This document shows positions 1 to 9,924 of a DNA stretch of 64,000 bases, in pieces. The number at the start of each line of letters is the position of its first letter. Within the stretch, counting starts at the first letter, position 1. The DNA lies in NCBI GenBank assembly GCA_019930625.1, contig CP082844.1, positions 496,001 to 560,000 on the forward strand. Reading direction: 5' to 3'. A program made the translations under genes and the position numbers. The stretch is from Nocardia asteroides (GTDB lineage Bacteria > Actinomycetota > Actinomycetes > Mycobacteriales > Mycobacteriaceae). The notes under the pieces are model-generated. The model ran no database searches, was not told the DNA's origin, and saw only the letters and a program-made list of their open reading frames with translations.

Positions 1-79
1 GTAAGGCGCATTCCCCCATGCTGCCACGCGGAATTCTCACTCAAGAAAGGATCCCCCACATTCTCCCGCGGGCCGCGCG
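1..79. other. Left edge: no complete gene; possible minus-strand start
   Basis: No complete gene is visible here. On the minus strand an ATG at 9-11 opens a frame reading Met-Arg-Leu-Thr before the window ends. In mycobacteria the genes beyond the rhomboid gene are murI and an MBL-fold phosphodiesterase whose N-terminus, as I recall it, also begins MRLT, so this could be the first codons of that gene. Three to four codons cannot prove it, and the purine run before the ATG has essentially no spacing, so it is a poor ribosome site. Confidence 0.25.
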
Positions 80-805
80 TCACCGCGGCGAAGCGCCGAA
101 TCCGGCTCGGTCCCCGCGGCGGTTTCGTCGTGCATCTCCAGAGAGTACCCAGGCGGCCAGCAATCCACTCAACGCGCCGAATAGATGCCCCTGCCAAGAG
201 ATTCGGTCCTGTCCCGGCAGCACCCCCCACAGCAGCGATCCGTACAGGGCCAGCACCACGAGGCCGAGCGCGATCTGGCCCACGTTCCTGGCGAACCAGC
301 CACGGGAGATCAGGAAGGTCAACCAGCCGAATACCAGCGAGGACGCACCGAGATGCACGCTGCCGGCCGCTCCGGTGAGCCAGACGCCGAGCCCGGCCAG
401 CAGCCAGATGATCGCGGTCGCGGCCAGCCCCCGGCCGATCCCCGCCAGCAGCACGAGGAAACCGAGCACCAGCACTGGAAGCGTATTGCCGATCAGGTGC
501 CCCCAGCCGCCGTGCAGCAACGGCGCGAACAGGATGCCGGACAGGCCGTCGGCGCGGCGCGGCTCGATGCCTGCGTAGTCGAGCCGTCCGCCGACCACGG
601 AGTCGACCCCTTCGAGCCCGTAGAGCGCCGCGACGAAGCAGGCGATCAGCATCCCCGCGCGCAGCCAGAACTGTTTGACCGCGGCGAAACCCGCGGTGTT
701 GGGCGGCGTGGACGGCCCCGGCGCGCTGACGGGCTTGCCCAGGCGCGCACGGATCGCAGCGATCCGATCAGGGTCGAACGACGACCCGGTTCCCGCGCCG
801 GTCAT
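80..805 (-). CDS. Rhomboid family intramembrane serine protease
   Basis: A 241-residue polytopic membrane protein that should cleave transmembrane substrates within the bilayer. The rhomboid signature is complete: H103-x3-N107 in the second hydrophobic segment, catalytic Ser155 in HLGASS, and catalytic His207 in GHLFGALSG. The 103/107/155/207 spacing is close to GlpG (150/154/201/254). The first 45 residues are a hydrophilic cytoplasmic tail. The ATG at 805 was chosen because GGAGG precedes it; an upstream in-frame start would run into the cysM region. It lies just downstream of cysM, as Rv1337 does in M. tuberculosis, and is probably at the end of that operon. The substrate is unknown. Confidence 0.88.
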   Translation of the reverse strand: MTGAGTGSSFDPDRIAAIRARLGKPVSAPGPSTPPNTAGFAAVKQFWLRAGMLIACFVAALYGLEGVDSVVGGRLDYAGIEPRRADGLSGILFAPLLHGGWGHLIGNTLPVLVLGFLVLLAGIGRGLAATAIIWLLAGLGVWLTGAAGSVHLGASSLVFGWLTFLISRGWFARNVGQIALGLVVLALYGSLLWGVLPGQDRISWQGHLFGALSGLLAAWVLSGDARRNRRGDRAGFGASPR

Positions 806-870
806 GGCCACCTCCTCGCCGTTGCGGGGGCGTGGCCCCGCCTCATCGAGGGTACCGGCGCGGCCGGGAA

Positions 871-2114
<1,244 letters not shown>

Positions 2115-2147
2115 GGGTACTCCTCGGTTTCGCGAACAGGCATCGGT

Positions 2148-2567
2148 CTAGTTCTCGTAGGCGTCGACGATCCGCACCGGCTCTTCGGTGACCTCGCCGT
2201 CGACGATCCGGTAGCTGCGCAGTTCGTGCTGCTCCGGATCCCGGGTGGAGATCAGCACGTAGTGCGCGAACGGCTCGGAGGCGTAGGACACGTCGGTCCG
2301 GCTCGGATAGGCCTCGGTGGCGGTGTGCGAGTGGTAGATCACCACCGGCGTCTCGTCGGCATCGTCCATTTCACGCCACACCTTCAACTGCTCACCCGAG
2401 TCGAAGCGGTAGAAAGTGGGCGAACGTTCGGCGTTGACCATGGCGATGAAGCGCTCCGGACGATCCGAGCCCTCCGGCCCCGCGATGACACCGCAGGCCT
2501 CATCCGGGTGATCGGCGCGCGCGTGCGCCACCATCGCCTTCACGAGGTCGGCCCTGATCACCAGCAC
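2148..2567 (-). CDS. mec: CysO-cysteine peptidase Mec (JAMM/M67 metalloprotease)
   Basis: A 139-residue zinc peptidase of the JAB1/MPN type that releases cysteine from the CysO adduct and regenerates the CysO diglycine. The JAMM residues are present: Glu23 in DEACG, then His79 and His81 in HSHTATEAYPSRTD with Asp92. The GTG at 2567 was chosen because GGAAAGG lies 10 nt before it and it gives the mycobacterial N-terminus VLVIRADL. A second GTG three codons upstream has the ribosome site too close. The frame stays open far upstream on this strand, but that part is antisense overlap with the hydrolase gene. Confidence 0.92.
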   Translation of the reverse strand: MLVIRADLVKAMVAHARADHPDEACGVIAGPEGSDRPERFIAMVNAERSPTFYRFDSGEQLKVWREMDDADETPVVIYHSHTATEAYPSRTDVSYASEPFAHYVLISTRDPEQHELRSYRIVDGEVTEEPVRIVDAYEN

Positions 2568-2719
2568 GAGTCGCACACCTTTCCACAACGCCGACCCATC
2601 GCAGTCGACAACGAGCCAGAATATTCGGCTATTCCCACGACGACACCGCCCGGTCCCCCGGAGCCGGCCCGGAGATCGAGTGGCGGCGACTCGCACACGA
2701 GGCACAGCAGGGCCGGAAG

Positions 2720-3784
2720 TCAAACACCGAAGAGGTCGTGATAGGCCGGGATGCCCGCTACCGCGCGCGCCGAGCGGATCGCATCGACGATGGCGCGCTC
2801 GACGCAGACGGCGGCGGCCGTGCAGATCGCGTCCAAGACGAGCAGATCGGCGGGGAAAGCGGGCGGCAGCGGCAGGTCCGCGCCCTCCTCCGCCGTCCCG
2901 GTGGCGAGCGCGAAGAGCGTGTCCCCGTCCAGCGGCGAGTGCGCGGGGCGGATCGCACGGGCCAAGCCGTCGTGCGCGGTGGCCGCGACCCGCCGGCATC
3001 CCGTCGGATCGAGCGGGGCGTCGGTGGCCACGACGCCGATCGTGGTGTTGAGCACGGTGCCTTTCACCGGCAGCTCGTTCGCCGCCGCCAACTGCGCTTC
3101 GGTCGGCGGCCGTAGACCGAAGAATTCGGGTCCGTCGGTGCCGCACCCCCACGGCAAGCCGGTGCGCGGATCGAACACCGAGCCGACGGGATTCGCCACG
3201 ATCAGGGCGGCGACGGTGATTCCCGCGGCGGCGCCTTCGCCGAGCACGATGCTCGCGGTGCCCACCCCGCCTTTGATCGATCCGGCGCGTGCGCCGACGC
3301 CCGCGCCCACCGAACCGCGGGCGAAGTCGACGCCCGCCGCCTCCGCCGCTCGATAGCCGAACTCGGCGGTGGGACGGATGTCCCACGCGCCGACGGGCAG
3401 ATCGAAGATCACCGCGCCGGGGACGATGGGCACCACCCGGGTCGCGTCGGCCGGGTCCATGACGATGCCCGCGCCGTTCTCCTCCAGCCAGCGCATCACG
3501 CCGTCGGCCGCGGCGAGACCGAAAGCGCTGCCGCCGGTGAGCAGGATCGCGTCGATCTGGCGGACGGTGTTCGCCGGATCGAGCAGGTCGGTCTCGCGGG
3601 TACCCGGTCCGCCGCCGCGCACGTCGACGGCCGCCACCGCACCGCCCGGCACGCGCACGACCGTGCATCCCGTCGCCGCCCCGGAGCCGAGTGTGGCACC
3701 CGGGTCGAGGACGTGGTGATGACCGACCAGCACTCCGGGCACGTCGGTGAGTGAATTACCTTGCCCCGGGGTGGCATTCGCCAT
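2720..3784 (-). CDS. P1 family peptidase (DmpA/NylC-type N-terminal nucleophile hydrolase)
   Basis: A 354-residue protein of the DmpA/NylC family, homologous by position and sequence to Rv1333. These enzymes are made as one chain and cut themselves before a Thr or Ser, which becomes the catalytic N-terminus; here the expected cut is Asn246|Thr247 in VLNTTIGVVATD. Other family segments are LTGGSAFGLAAADGV and NPVGSVFDPRTG. The family includes D-aminopeptidases and nylon-oligomer hydrolases; the physiological substrate in actinomycetes is not known to me. It lies between the DUF2017 gene and mec, probably in the same transcript. Confidence 0.87.
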   Translation of the reverse strand: MANATPGQGNSLTDVPGVLVGHHHVLDPGATLGSGAATGCTVVRVPGGAVAAVDVRGGGPGTRETDLLDPANTVRQIDAILLTGGSAFGLAAADGVMRWLEENGAGIVMDPADATRVVPIVPGAVIFDLPVGAWDIRPTAEFGYRAAEAAGVDFARGSVGAGVGARAGSIKGGVGTASIVLGEGAAAGITVAALIVANPVGSVFDPRTGLPWGCGTDGPEFFGLRPPTEAQLAAANELPVKGTVLNTTIGVVATDAPLDPTGCRRVAATAHDGLARAIRPAHSPLDGDTLFALATGTAEEGADLPLPPAFPADLLVLDAICTAAAVCVERAIVDAIRSARAVAGIPAYHDLFGV

Positions 3785-3845
3785 CTCTACTCCTCACGAC
3801 GCGGAACCGCGGGTCGGCTCGCGCCGATCTTCGCATCGCGGCCGG

Positions 3846-4415
3846 TCAGGGAGCCAGCGCCTGCAGCAGTGAGTCCTGCATCCAGGTCAGCCAGTGGTAC
3901 ACGTCCAGGTGCGGTGCGCGCGGGTCGTCGGGGGCGAGCTGGTCGGGCGTGTCGGCGTCGATGTCGAGCACCGTGCCCAGCGCCAGCCGCACGTCGGTGA
4001 GCGCGGTCAGCCACGCGTCGGCCTGCTCGGGCGTGAGGACGATCTTGCCGCCCGCGCTCGGCACGGTGTCCAGCACGACCGAACCCGCCGCCAGCTTGGC
4101 GTCGATGATGTCGGGCTCGTGCAGGCCGCGCAGCGCGCTGTTGAGGTCGGCGCGCTCGGCATCCGGCGAGCCGGGCTCGCTGCGGTGGAAGTCCGGAAGG
4201 AGTCTGCGCAGCCTCGGGTCGTCCGGGGGCACGGTGTTGCCGGATCGCAAGCCGGTGAGGGCGGCCAAGTCGTCGTCGGGTGCGGACTCGGCGCGCTCGG
4301 TGAGCAGCCCGGAAACCGCGCCCACCAGCGACCGAAGCACATCGGCCTCACGTGCGTCCATTTCGGATCGCAGTTTGAGACCGCTCAGCGAGTTCTTCCT
4401 GCTCCACTTGCGCAC
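3846..4415 (-). CDS. aosR: DUF2017 protein, AosR-type oxidative-stress regulator
   Basis: The actinobacterial DUF2017 family, recognised from its N-terminal VRKW block and the LRRLLPDFHR motif. The M. tuberculosis homologue Rv1332 (AosR) is reported to sense oxidants and to raise expression of the neighbouring mec-cysO-cysM genes with SigH. The GTG at 4415 opens the conserved domain and gives 189 residues with no cysteine at all. An in-frame ATG at 4478, inside the 3' end of clpS, adds 21 residues and a C5-x3-C9 pair like the reported AosR redox switch, so the functional start may be there. Neither start has a strong ribosome site; translational coupling to clpS is likely. Confidence 0.8.
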   Translation of the reverse strand: MRKWSRKNSLSGLKLRSEMDAREADVLRSLVGAVSGLLTERAESAPDDDLAALTGLRSGNTVPPDDPRLRRLLPDFHRSEPGSPDAERADLNSALRGLHEPDIIDAKLAAGSVVLDTVPSAGGKIVLTPEQADAWLTALTDVRLALGTVLDIDADTPDQLAPDDPRAPHLDVYHWLTWMQDSLLQALAP

Positions 4416-4437
4416 GGCGTCAGGGTAGTCGTCCTGG

Positions 4438-4752
4438 TCAGTCGTCCCGCTGCATGGTGGCCCACAGGCCAGCGGCATGCAGCCGTTGGACATCGTGTTC
4501 CATCTTGTCCCGGGAACCGGACGACACCACCGCCTTGCCTTCGTTGTGGACCTTCAGCATCAGTTCGGTCGCCTTCGCTTTGCTGTAGCCGAACAGCTTC
4601 TGGAAGATGTAGGTGACGTAGTGCATGAGGTTGACCGGATCGTCCCAGACCACGGTCACCCAAGGGCGGTCCTCCGCCTCCAGGATCTCGGTGTATTCGA
4701 CCGCTTCGGGTGTCGCCTGTGCCGCCGACAATGTCGCGTTCGCGGCGTCCAT
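4438..4752 (-). CDS. clpS: ATP-dependent Clp protease adaptor ClpS
   Basis: A 104-residue adaptor that binds N-degron substrates and passes them to the ClpC or ClpA unfoldase. The core signature is clear: [21 protein letters not shown], then [17 protein letters not shown] with the conserved ligand-pocket histidine region, and the C-terminal [10 protein letters not shown]. The ATG at 4752 was preferred because it gives the usual roughly 100-residue length; an ATG at 4788 would add 12 residues. It is divergent from pncB and heads the minus-strand cluster ending in cysM and the rhomboid gene. Its last codons overlap a possible extended reading frame of the DUF2017 gene. Confidence 0.92.
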   Translation of the reverse strand: MDAANATLSAAQATPEAVEYTEILEAEDRPWVTVVWDDPVNLMHYVTYIFQKLFGYSKAKATELMLKVHNEGKAVVSSGSRDKMEHDVQRLHAAGLWATMQRDD

Positions 4753-4910
4753 AACGACGTCACCCCGGACGATGTTGCACAAGGCCATAGGGTCAAGGGT
4801 ACGACTCGACTCCCGATAAACAACACCCACGCAGCCCCGATTCGCGATTCCCCGGTTCACCGGACCGATGCCGGCCGCCGTGGACGAGCCGTCCTGTCTA
4901 CAGTGACTGC

Positions 4911-6221
4911 GTGAACCTGCGTGACGGCGTCTCCAGCACGGCGCTGCTGACCGACCAGTACGAACTGACCATGCTCGCCGCGGCGCTGGCCGACGGTTCG
5001 GCGCATCGGCAATGCACGTTCGAGGTGTTTGCTAGACGTTTGCCAAATGGTCGTCGTTACGGTGTCGTGGGGGGTACCGGAAGGCTGCTCGACGCGCTGC
5101 GGCAGTTCCGGTTCGGCGAGGCGGAACTCGCCGTGGCCGCCTCGTTCTCGGATCGGCGCACGCTCGATTGGCTGCGCGACTACCGATTCACCGGCGATAT
5201 CGACGGCTACGCCGAAGGCGAGCTGTACTTTCCCGGCTCCCCCATCCTCTCGGTGCGGGGCAGCTTCGCCGAATGCGTCGTCCTGGAGACGCTGATCCTG
5301 TCGATCCTCAACCACGACAGCGCGATCGCGGCCGCCGCCGCACGCATGGTCAGCGCCGCGAGTGGGCGGCGGATGATCGAGATGGGTTCCCGGCGCACCC
5401 ACGAGCTGGCCGCCCCCGACTGCGCCCGCGCCGCGTATCTGGCCGGTTTCGACGCCACCTCGAATCTGGAGGCGGTGCGCCGCTACGGGATCCCGGGCGC
5501 GGGTACCAGCGCACACGCGTTCGTCCTGCTGCACAGCGGCCCCGACGGTGCGCACGAAGCCGAAGCGTTCCGCAGCCAGGTGCAGACGCTCGGGGTCGGG
5601 ACAACACTGCTGGTGGACACCTTCGACATCGCCGCGGGCGTCGCGACCGCCATCGAGGTGGCGGGCACCGAGCTGGGCGGGGTGCGGATCGACTCCGGTG
5701 ATCTCGGCGTCCTGGCCAGGCAGGTGCGCGACCAGCTCGACGCGCTCGGCGCCATCAAGACCCGCATCGTGGTCTCCGGCGATCTCGACGAGTACGCCAT
5801 CGCCGCATTGCGCGCCGAGCCGGTCGACGTCTACGGCGTCGGCACCGCACTGGTCACCGGCTCGGGGGCGCCCACGGCGGGCATGGTCTACAAGCTGGTC
5901 GAGGTCGACGGGGTGCCGGTCGCCAAACGCAGCAGCCACAAGCAGTCCCGCGGCGGCACCAAGAAGGTGATCCGCTTGGCCCGGGAGACCGGCACCATCG
6001 TCGAGGAGATCGTCTATCCGGCGGCCGGGCCGGTGCCGCCCGCCAACGGTTTCCAAGCCCGTGAGCCGCTGGTCCCGCTGCTGCGCCGCGGTGAGCAGGT
6101 CGAGGACTTGCCGACCCTCGCCGAGAGCCGCGACCTGGTCGCGCGCGGACTGATCAGCCTGCCTTGGGAGGGTCTCAAGCTGTCGGCAGGTGAGCCGGCC
6201 GTGGTGACCACGTTCGTCTGA
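4911..6221 (+). CDS. pncB: Nicotinate phosphoribosyltransferase
   Basis: A 436-residue enzyme of the Preiss-Handler NAD salvage route, converting nicotinate and PRPP to nicotinate mononucleotide. Family blocks include [10 protein letters not shown] at the N-terminus, FEVFARRLP, the [13 protein letters not shown] segment carrying the histidine that is phosphorylated in this family, and [11 protein letters not shown]. The GTG at 4911 is the first start in frame after the divergent clpS gene. It precedes pncA, which makes its substrate nicotinate, so the two form a functional pair about 230 bp apart. Confidence 0.93.
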   Translation: MNLRDGVSSTALLTDQYELTMLAAALADGSAHRQCTFEVFARRLPNGRRYGVVGGTGRLLDALRQFRFGEAELAVAASFSDRRTLDWLRDYRFTGDIDGYAEGELYFPGSPILSVRGSFAECVVLETLILSILNHDSAIAAAAARMVSAASGRRMIEMGSRRTHELAAPDCARAAYLAGFDATSNLEAVRRYGIPGAGTSAHAFVLLHSGPDGAHEAEAFRSQVQTLGVGTTLLVDTFDIAAGVATAIEVAGTELGGVRIDSGDLGVLARQVRDQLDALGAIKTRIVVSGDLDEYAIAALRAEPVDVYGVGTALVTGSGAPTAGMVYKLVEVDGVPVAKRSSHKQSRGGTKKVIRLARETGTIVEEIVYPAAGPVPPANGFQAREPLVPLLRRGEQVEDLPTLAESRDLVARGLISLPWEGLKLSAGEPAVVTTFV

Positions 6222-6452
6222 GGGTGGGGCCTACGCTCATCGACCCGGCAGACCAGCAGCAGTCCGGCGGCGAAAAGCAGCGCGAGAAGGCGGCGAACTC
6301 GGCCGGGAAGCGAAGGGGGCACTCGGTAATCACCGTGGGCGGTGTCCGCGTTTACATCGCGGGCGACTGATTTCCCGCGAGTCGGTGAACCGAGTGTCCG
6401 ACCGGGCGGCAGAATCTGGGGCAGTCATCCAGCCACACCGCGGGAGGTCGCC

Positions 6453-7019
6453 ATGACCCGGGCACTGATCATCGTCGACGTCCAGAACGATTTCTGCGAG
6501 GGCGGTTCACTCGCGGTCACCGGCGGCGCCGCCGTGGCGGCCCGGATCAGCGAGCACCTCGTGGCGACGAACTACGGCGCGATCGTCGCGACTCGCGACT
6601 ATCACATCGATCCCGGTGCGCACTTCTCCGACGAGCCCGACTACATCGACAGCTGGCCGCCACACTGCCGGGTCGGCACGCCGGGCGCCGATTTCCACCC
6701 CGCGCTGTCCACCGGACCCATTCAGGCGATCTTCTCCAAGGGGACGTACTCGGCGGCCTACTCCGGGTTCGAGGGCACGACCGACGAGGGAGCCGCGCTG
6801 GCCGACTGGCTGCGTGACCGCGGCGTCGACGCCGTCGACGTCGTCGGCATCGCGACCGACCACTGCGTGCGCGCTACCGCGCTGGACGCGCGCATCGAGG
6901 GTTTCGACACCCGCGTCCTGCTCGACCTCACCGCCGGTGTCGCGCCCGACACCATCACCGCCGCGCTGGACCGTATGCGCGGAGCGGGCGTCGATCTCGA
7001 GGGCAGCATCAGCCGGTAG
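6453..7019 (+). CDS. pncA: Nicotinamidase / pyrazinamidase
   Basis: A 188-residue cysteine hydrolase that deamidates nicotinamide to nicotinate for NAD salvage. The catalytic triad is Asp9, Lys96 and Cys138 (ATDHC), and the metal ligands Asp49, His51, His57 and His71 fall at the same numbers as in M. tuberculosis PncA. The ATG at 6453 follows GGGAGG with good spacing; in-frame starts further upstream lack this. PncA enzymes of this type generally also hydrolyse pyrazinamide, so drug activation is an inference from family knowledge. It lies between pncB and dinG. Confidence 0.93.
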   Translation: MTRALIIVDVQNDFCEGGSLAVTGGAAVAARISEHLVATNYGAIVATRDYHIDPGAHFSDEPDYIDSWPPHCRVGTPGADFHPALSTGPIQAIFSKGTYSAAYSGFEGTTDEGAALADWLRDRGVDAVDVVGIATDHCVRATALDARIEGFDTRVLLDLTAGVAPDTITAALDRMRGAGVDLEGSISR

Positions 7020-7076
7020 ACCGTCCGGTCTCGGCGACCGTCCTGCCTTGTCGGCGGTGCCGAGTAGGCTGCTCGC

Positions 7077-9125
7077 GTGCCCGAACTGCCGCCCGTTTCC
7101 GACCTTTTGGCCACCGCCGTGCAGGCGCTCGGCGGCAAGGAGCGCGCCGGGCAGGTGACGATGGCCGCGGCGGTGGACCACGCGATCGACACCAAGGAGC
7201 ACCTCGCGGTGCAGGCCGGGACGGGTACCGGCAAGTCGCTGGCCTATCTGGTGCCCAGCCTGCGTCACGCGGTGCGCACCGGCCGTACGGTCGTGGTCTC
7301 CACGGCGACGATCGCGCTGCAGCGTCAGCTGGTCGACCGTGACCTCCCCCGGCTGGCCGAGGCGCTGAGCGCACCGCTGGGGCGCACCCCGAAGTTCGCG
7401 ATCCTCAAGGGACGCAACAACTATCTGTGCTTGAACAAGATCAACAGCGCCGTTCCGGACGAGCCCGCCGAAGCGGAGCTGTTCGACGCGTTCGCGATCT
7501 CCCGCCTCGGGCGCGAAGTGCAACGGCTCAACGACTGGGCCTCCGACACCGAGACCGGCGACCGCGACGAACTCGCCCCCGGGGTGAGCGACCGCGCCTG
7601 GCGGCAGGTCAGCGTGTCGTCGCGGGAATGCCTCGGCAAGTCGCGCTGCTCCTTCGGCCAGGACTGCTTCGCCGAGCGCGCCAGGACCGAGTCCGCGCAG
7701 GCCGATGTGGTGGTGACCAACCACGCGCTGCTGGCCATCGACGCCATCAGCGGCATCCAGGTGCTGCCCGAACACGACGTGGTGGTCATCGACGAGGCGC
7801 ACGAGCTGGTCGACCGGGTCACCGGCGTGGCCACCGCCGAACTGGCTTCCGCCGCGATCAGCGCGGCCGCACGGCGCTGCGCCAAGCTGGTCGACGAGCA
7901 GGAGCTGGACCGTCTGGAGGGCGCCGCCGAGGCATGGCACGAGGTGCTGGAGGAACTGCCCGCCGCCCGGTGGGACAGACTGCCCGACGGCGTCGCCCCG
8001 GTGCTGGCTCTGATCCGCGACGCCGCGTGGAACGCGCGCACCGCGCTGGCGCCACCGGGCAGCACCACCGCGCAGGGCGACCCGGAGAACGCCGCCGCCC
8101 GCACCATGGCGTTGGCCGCGATCGATGAGGTGCACGACAGCGCGGTCCGCGCGCTGACGGCCTTCGACGAGCCCGACCCGGCCGCCCGGCGCGACGTCAT
8201 CTGGCTGGCCGCCGACGAGATCCGCGGTGTCGTGCGCCGATCGCTGCGGATGGCGCCGCTGTCGGTGGGTGGCCTGCTGCGCAGCAGGCTTTTCGGCACC
8301 GCCACCGTCGTGCTGACCTCCGCGACGTTGCAGATCGGCGGCTCGTTCGACGGCCTCGCGGTCACCTGGGGCCTGCCCGCGCAGTCGGGCAGTCGCACCG
8401 ATGCGGCCACCGCGAACGGCGCGGAGGCGCCGTCGGACGCCGACACCGTGCGCTGGAGTTCGCTCGACGTCGGATCACCGTTCGACCACGCCAAGTCCGG
8501 CATCCTCTACGTCGCCAAACACCTGCCCCCGCCGGGCCGGGACGGGCTCGCACCGGCCTATCTGGACGAGATCGAACGGCTCATCACGGCGGCGGGTGGG
8601 CGCACCCTCGGTTTGTTCTCCTCCATGCGCGCGGCCCGCGCGGCCACCGACGCCCTGCGCGACCGGTTGCGAACGCCCGTGCTGTGCCAGGGTGACGACG
8701 CGACGGGCGCGCTGGTCCGCAAGTTCGCCGACGACCCGGAGACTTCCCTGTTCGGCACCTTGTCGCTGTGGCAGGGCGTCGACGTGCCAGGCCCGTCGCT
8801 GAGCCTGGTGATTCTCGATCGCATCCCGTTTCCGCGCCCGGACGATCCGCTGCTGGCCGCCAGGCAACGCGCGGTGGAGATGCGGGGCGGAAACGGGTTC
8901 ATGACCGTCGCCGCCAATCACGCGGCTCTCCTGCTCGCGCAGGGTACCGGGCGCCTGCTGCGCAGCGTCGACGATCGCGGCGTGGTCGCCATCCTCGATT
9001 CCCGCCTGGCCACCGCACGCTACGGCGGGTACCTGCGCGCGTCGCTGCCGCCGTACTGGGAGACCGCGGACCCGGAGGTCGTGGTGAAGGCGTTGCACCG
9101 ACTGGCCGCAGCGGCCACGGTGTGA
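7077..9125 (+). CDS. dinG: DinG/XPD-type ATP-dependent DNA helicase
   Basis: A 682-residue superfamily 2 helicase. Walker A is AGTGTGKS (residues 47-54) and the Walker B box is VVIDEAHEL. A cysteine-containing stretch between them (CLNK and ECLGKSRCSFGQDC) fits the iron-sulfur cluster of the XPD/DinG family. The C-terminal domain carries LFGTLSLWQGVDVPG and QGTGRLLRS, motifs V and VI. It is the counterpart of Rv1329c. It starts at a GTG 57 bp after pncA. The role is probably repair or unwinding of structured DNA; the exact substrate is not evident. Confidence 0.9.
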   Translation: MPELPPVSDLLATAVQALGGKERAGQVTMAAAVDHAIDTKEHLAVQAGTGTGKSLAYLVPSLRHAVRTGRTVVVSTATIALQRQLVDRDLPRLAEALSAPLGRTPKFAILKGRNNYLCLNKINSAVPDEPAEAELFDAFAISRLGREVQRLNDWASDTETGDRDELAPGVSDRAWRQVSVSSRECLGKSRCSFGQDCFAERARTESAQADVVVTNHALLAIDAISGIQVLPEHDVVVIDEAHELVDRVTGVATAELASAAISAAARRCAKLVDEQELDRLEGAAEAWHEVLEELPAARWDRLPDGVAPVLALIRDAAWNARTALAPPGSTTAQGDPENAAARTMALAAIDEVHDSAVRALTAFDEPDPAARRDVIWLAADEIRGVVRRSLRMAPLSVGGLLRSRLFGTATVVLTSATLQIGGSFDGLAVTWGLPAQSGSRTDAATANGAEAPSDADTVRWSSLDVGSPFDHAKSGILYVAKHLPPPGRDGLAPAYLDEIERLITAAGGRTLGLFSSMRAARAATDALRDRLRTPVLCQGDDATGALVRKFADDPETSLFGTLSLWQGVDVPGPSLSLVILDRIPFPRPDDPLLAARQRAVEMRGGNGFMTVAANHAALLLAQGTGRLLRSVDDRGVVAILDSRLATARYGGYLRASLPPYWETADPEVVVKALHRLAAAATV

Positions 9126-9221
9126 TACCGAACACACCGCTCGGCATCTAATTCCATTCGGAAGTAGATTGTTGGTCGGTACTTCGGTGACCCCCAATTC
9201 CCACACCGAATGTATCGGCTC

Positions 9222-9256
9222 GTCCCCGCGCCAAGCCCTGCACGCGGCGCGGGGAC
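9222..9256. terminator. Inverted repeat between convergent dinG and ridA
   Basis: An 11-bp perfect inverted repeat (GTCCCCGCGCC at 9222-9232, complement at 9246-9256) with a 13-nt loop lies between the ends of two convergent genes. No U-tract follows on either strand, as is common in actinomycetes. It is probably a bidirectional terminator. Confidence 0.6.
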
Positions 9257-9287
9257 CTCACCGAATTCATCTCCGCACAGCGGCTGC

Positions 9288-9683
9288 TCAGCCGCGCACG
9301 GCCACCGCGTCGACCTCGAACAGCATGCCCGGCAGCGCGAGCGCCGCCACCCCGGTCAGCGTCTGCGCGGGCGGGCGGTCACCCCAGATCTCCGCGATCT
9401 TCTTGCCCAGCACCGCCAACTTGTCGAGGTCGTGGTCGACGATGTGCGTCCGCAACTGCGCGACATCGCCGAAGTCCACTCCCGCCGAGCGCAGCGCGAT
9501 GCCCAGGTTGGCGAACGCATTGTCCACCTGCACGGCGAATTCCGTGCTCGTGGTGTGCCCTTGCCCGTCCGAGTCGTACTGCCCGGCGATGAACACCAGT
9601 TCTCCACGCGCCACCGCCACGTGGCTGTAGCCGAACCCGGTCGGATCGTGCAGTGCACCGGGATTGCTGATTTCGACGGCCAT
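9288..9683 (-). CDS. RidA family protein (YjgF/YER057c/UK114)
   Basis: A 131-residue small trimeric-fold protein. RidA proteins hydrolyse reactive enamine/imine intermediates from PLP enzymes; some relatives have other roles. Family features are GELVFIAGQYDSDGQGH near residue 30, the VDNAFANL segment, and THIVDHDL. The usual RidA arginine motif near the C-terminus is replaced by LPGMLFEVDAVAV, so this may be one of the Rid subgroups without proven imine hydrolase activity. A ribosome site (AAGGAAA) sits 2 nt before the ATG at 9683. An IS110 element is inserted within that 5' region, separating the gene from its original promoter. Confidence 0.85.
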   Translation of the reverse strand: MAVEISNPGALHDPTGFGYSHVAVARGELVFIAGQYDSDGQGHTTSTEFAVQVDNAFANLGIALRSAGVDFGDVAQLRTHIVDHDLDKLAVLGKKIAEIWGDRPPAQTLTGVAALALPGMLFEVDAVAVRG

Positions 9684-9694
9684 GGTTTCCTTAC

Positions 9695-9890
9695 CTTTCT
9701 TCTTGGGTGGTCGATCCCGTAGCCAGCGGGTTTCGAACTACCCAGGAGCGGCGGGTTTGGCTTGCATGGTTGTGCCGAGGTTCATGGCCGAAGGAGATTG
9801 GCCGCCCGCCGTTCCGCGACGACTCGACCGCTGATTGAGAGACGCGATCCGATCGCTGTGTAAGGACGAGACGGCGTGGTCGTCGGCTAC
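9695..9890 (+). ncRNA. Putative IS110 bridge RNA
   Basis: Three structured parts can be drawn. (1) A 5' hairpin at 9705-9743: GGGTGG-TCGA pairs with TCGAaCTACCC around an inner CCCG/CGGG stem. (2) A target-binding loop: outer stem 9749-9755 with 9805-9811 plus GGC 9759-9761 with GCC 9801-9803, an internal loop, and an apical stem GCCG 9774-9777 with TGGC 9785-9788. (3) A donor-binding loop: outer stem 9817-9823 with 9879-9885, CCG 9828-9830 with CGG 9872-9874, and apical stem GCGA 9844-9847 with TCGC 9853-9856. Guide-like strings sit in the internal loops: CATGGTT 9765-9771, AAGGA 9791-9795, ATTGAGA 9834-9840, GTAAGGA 9860-9866. Transcript ends are approximate. Confidence 0.7.
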
Positions 9891-9924
9891 CTGATTCTTC
9901 GGTGTGAAACTGATGGAGGTGGTT

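Noticed and set aside
2577..3668. Extension of the mec frame to 506 residues
   Set aside because: The extra N-terminus is Arg-rich out-of-frame reading of the P1 hydrolase gene. The real Mec start at 2567 has a ribosome site.
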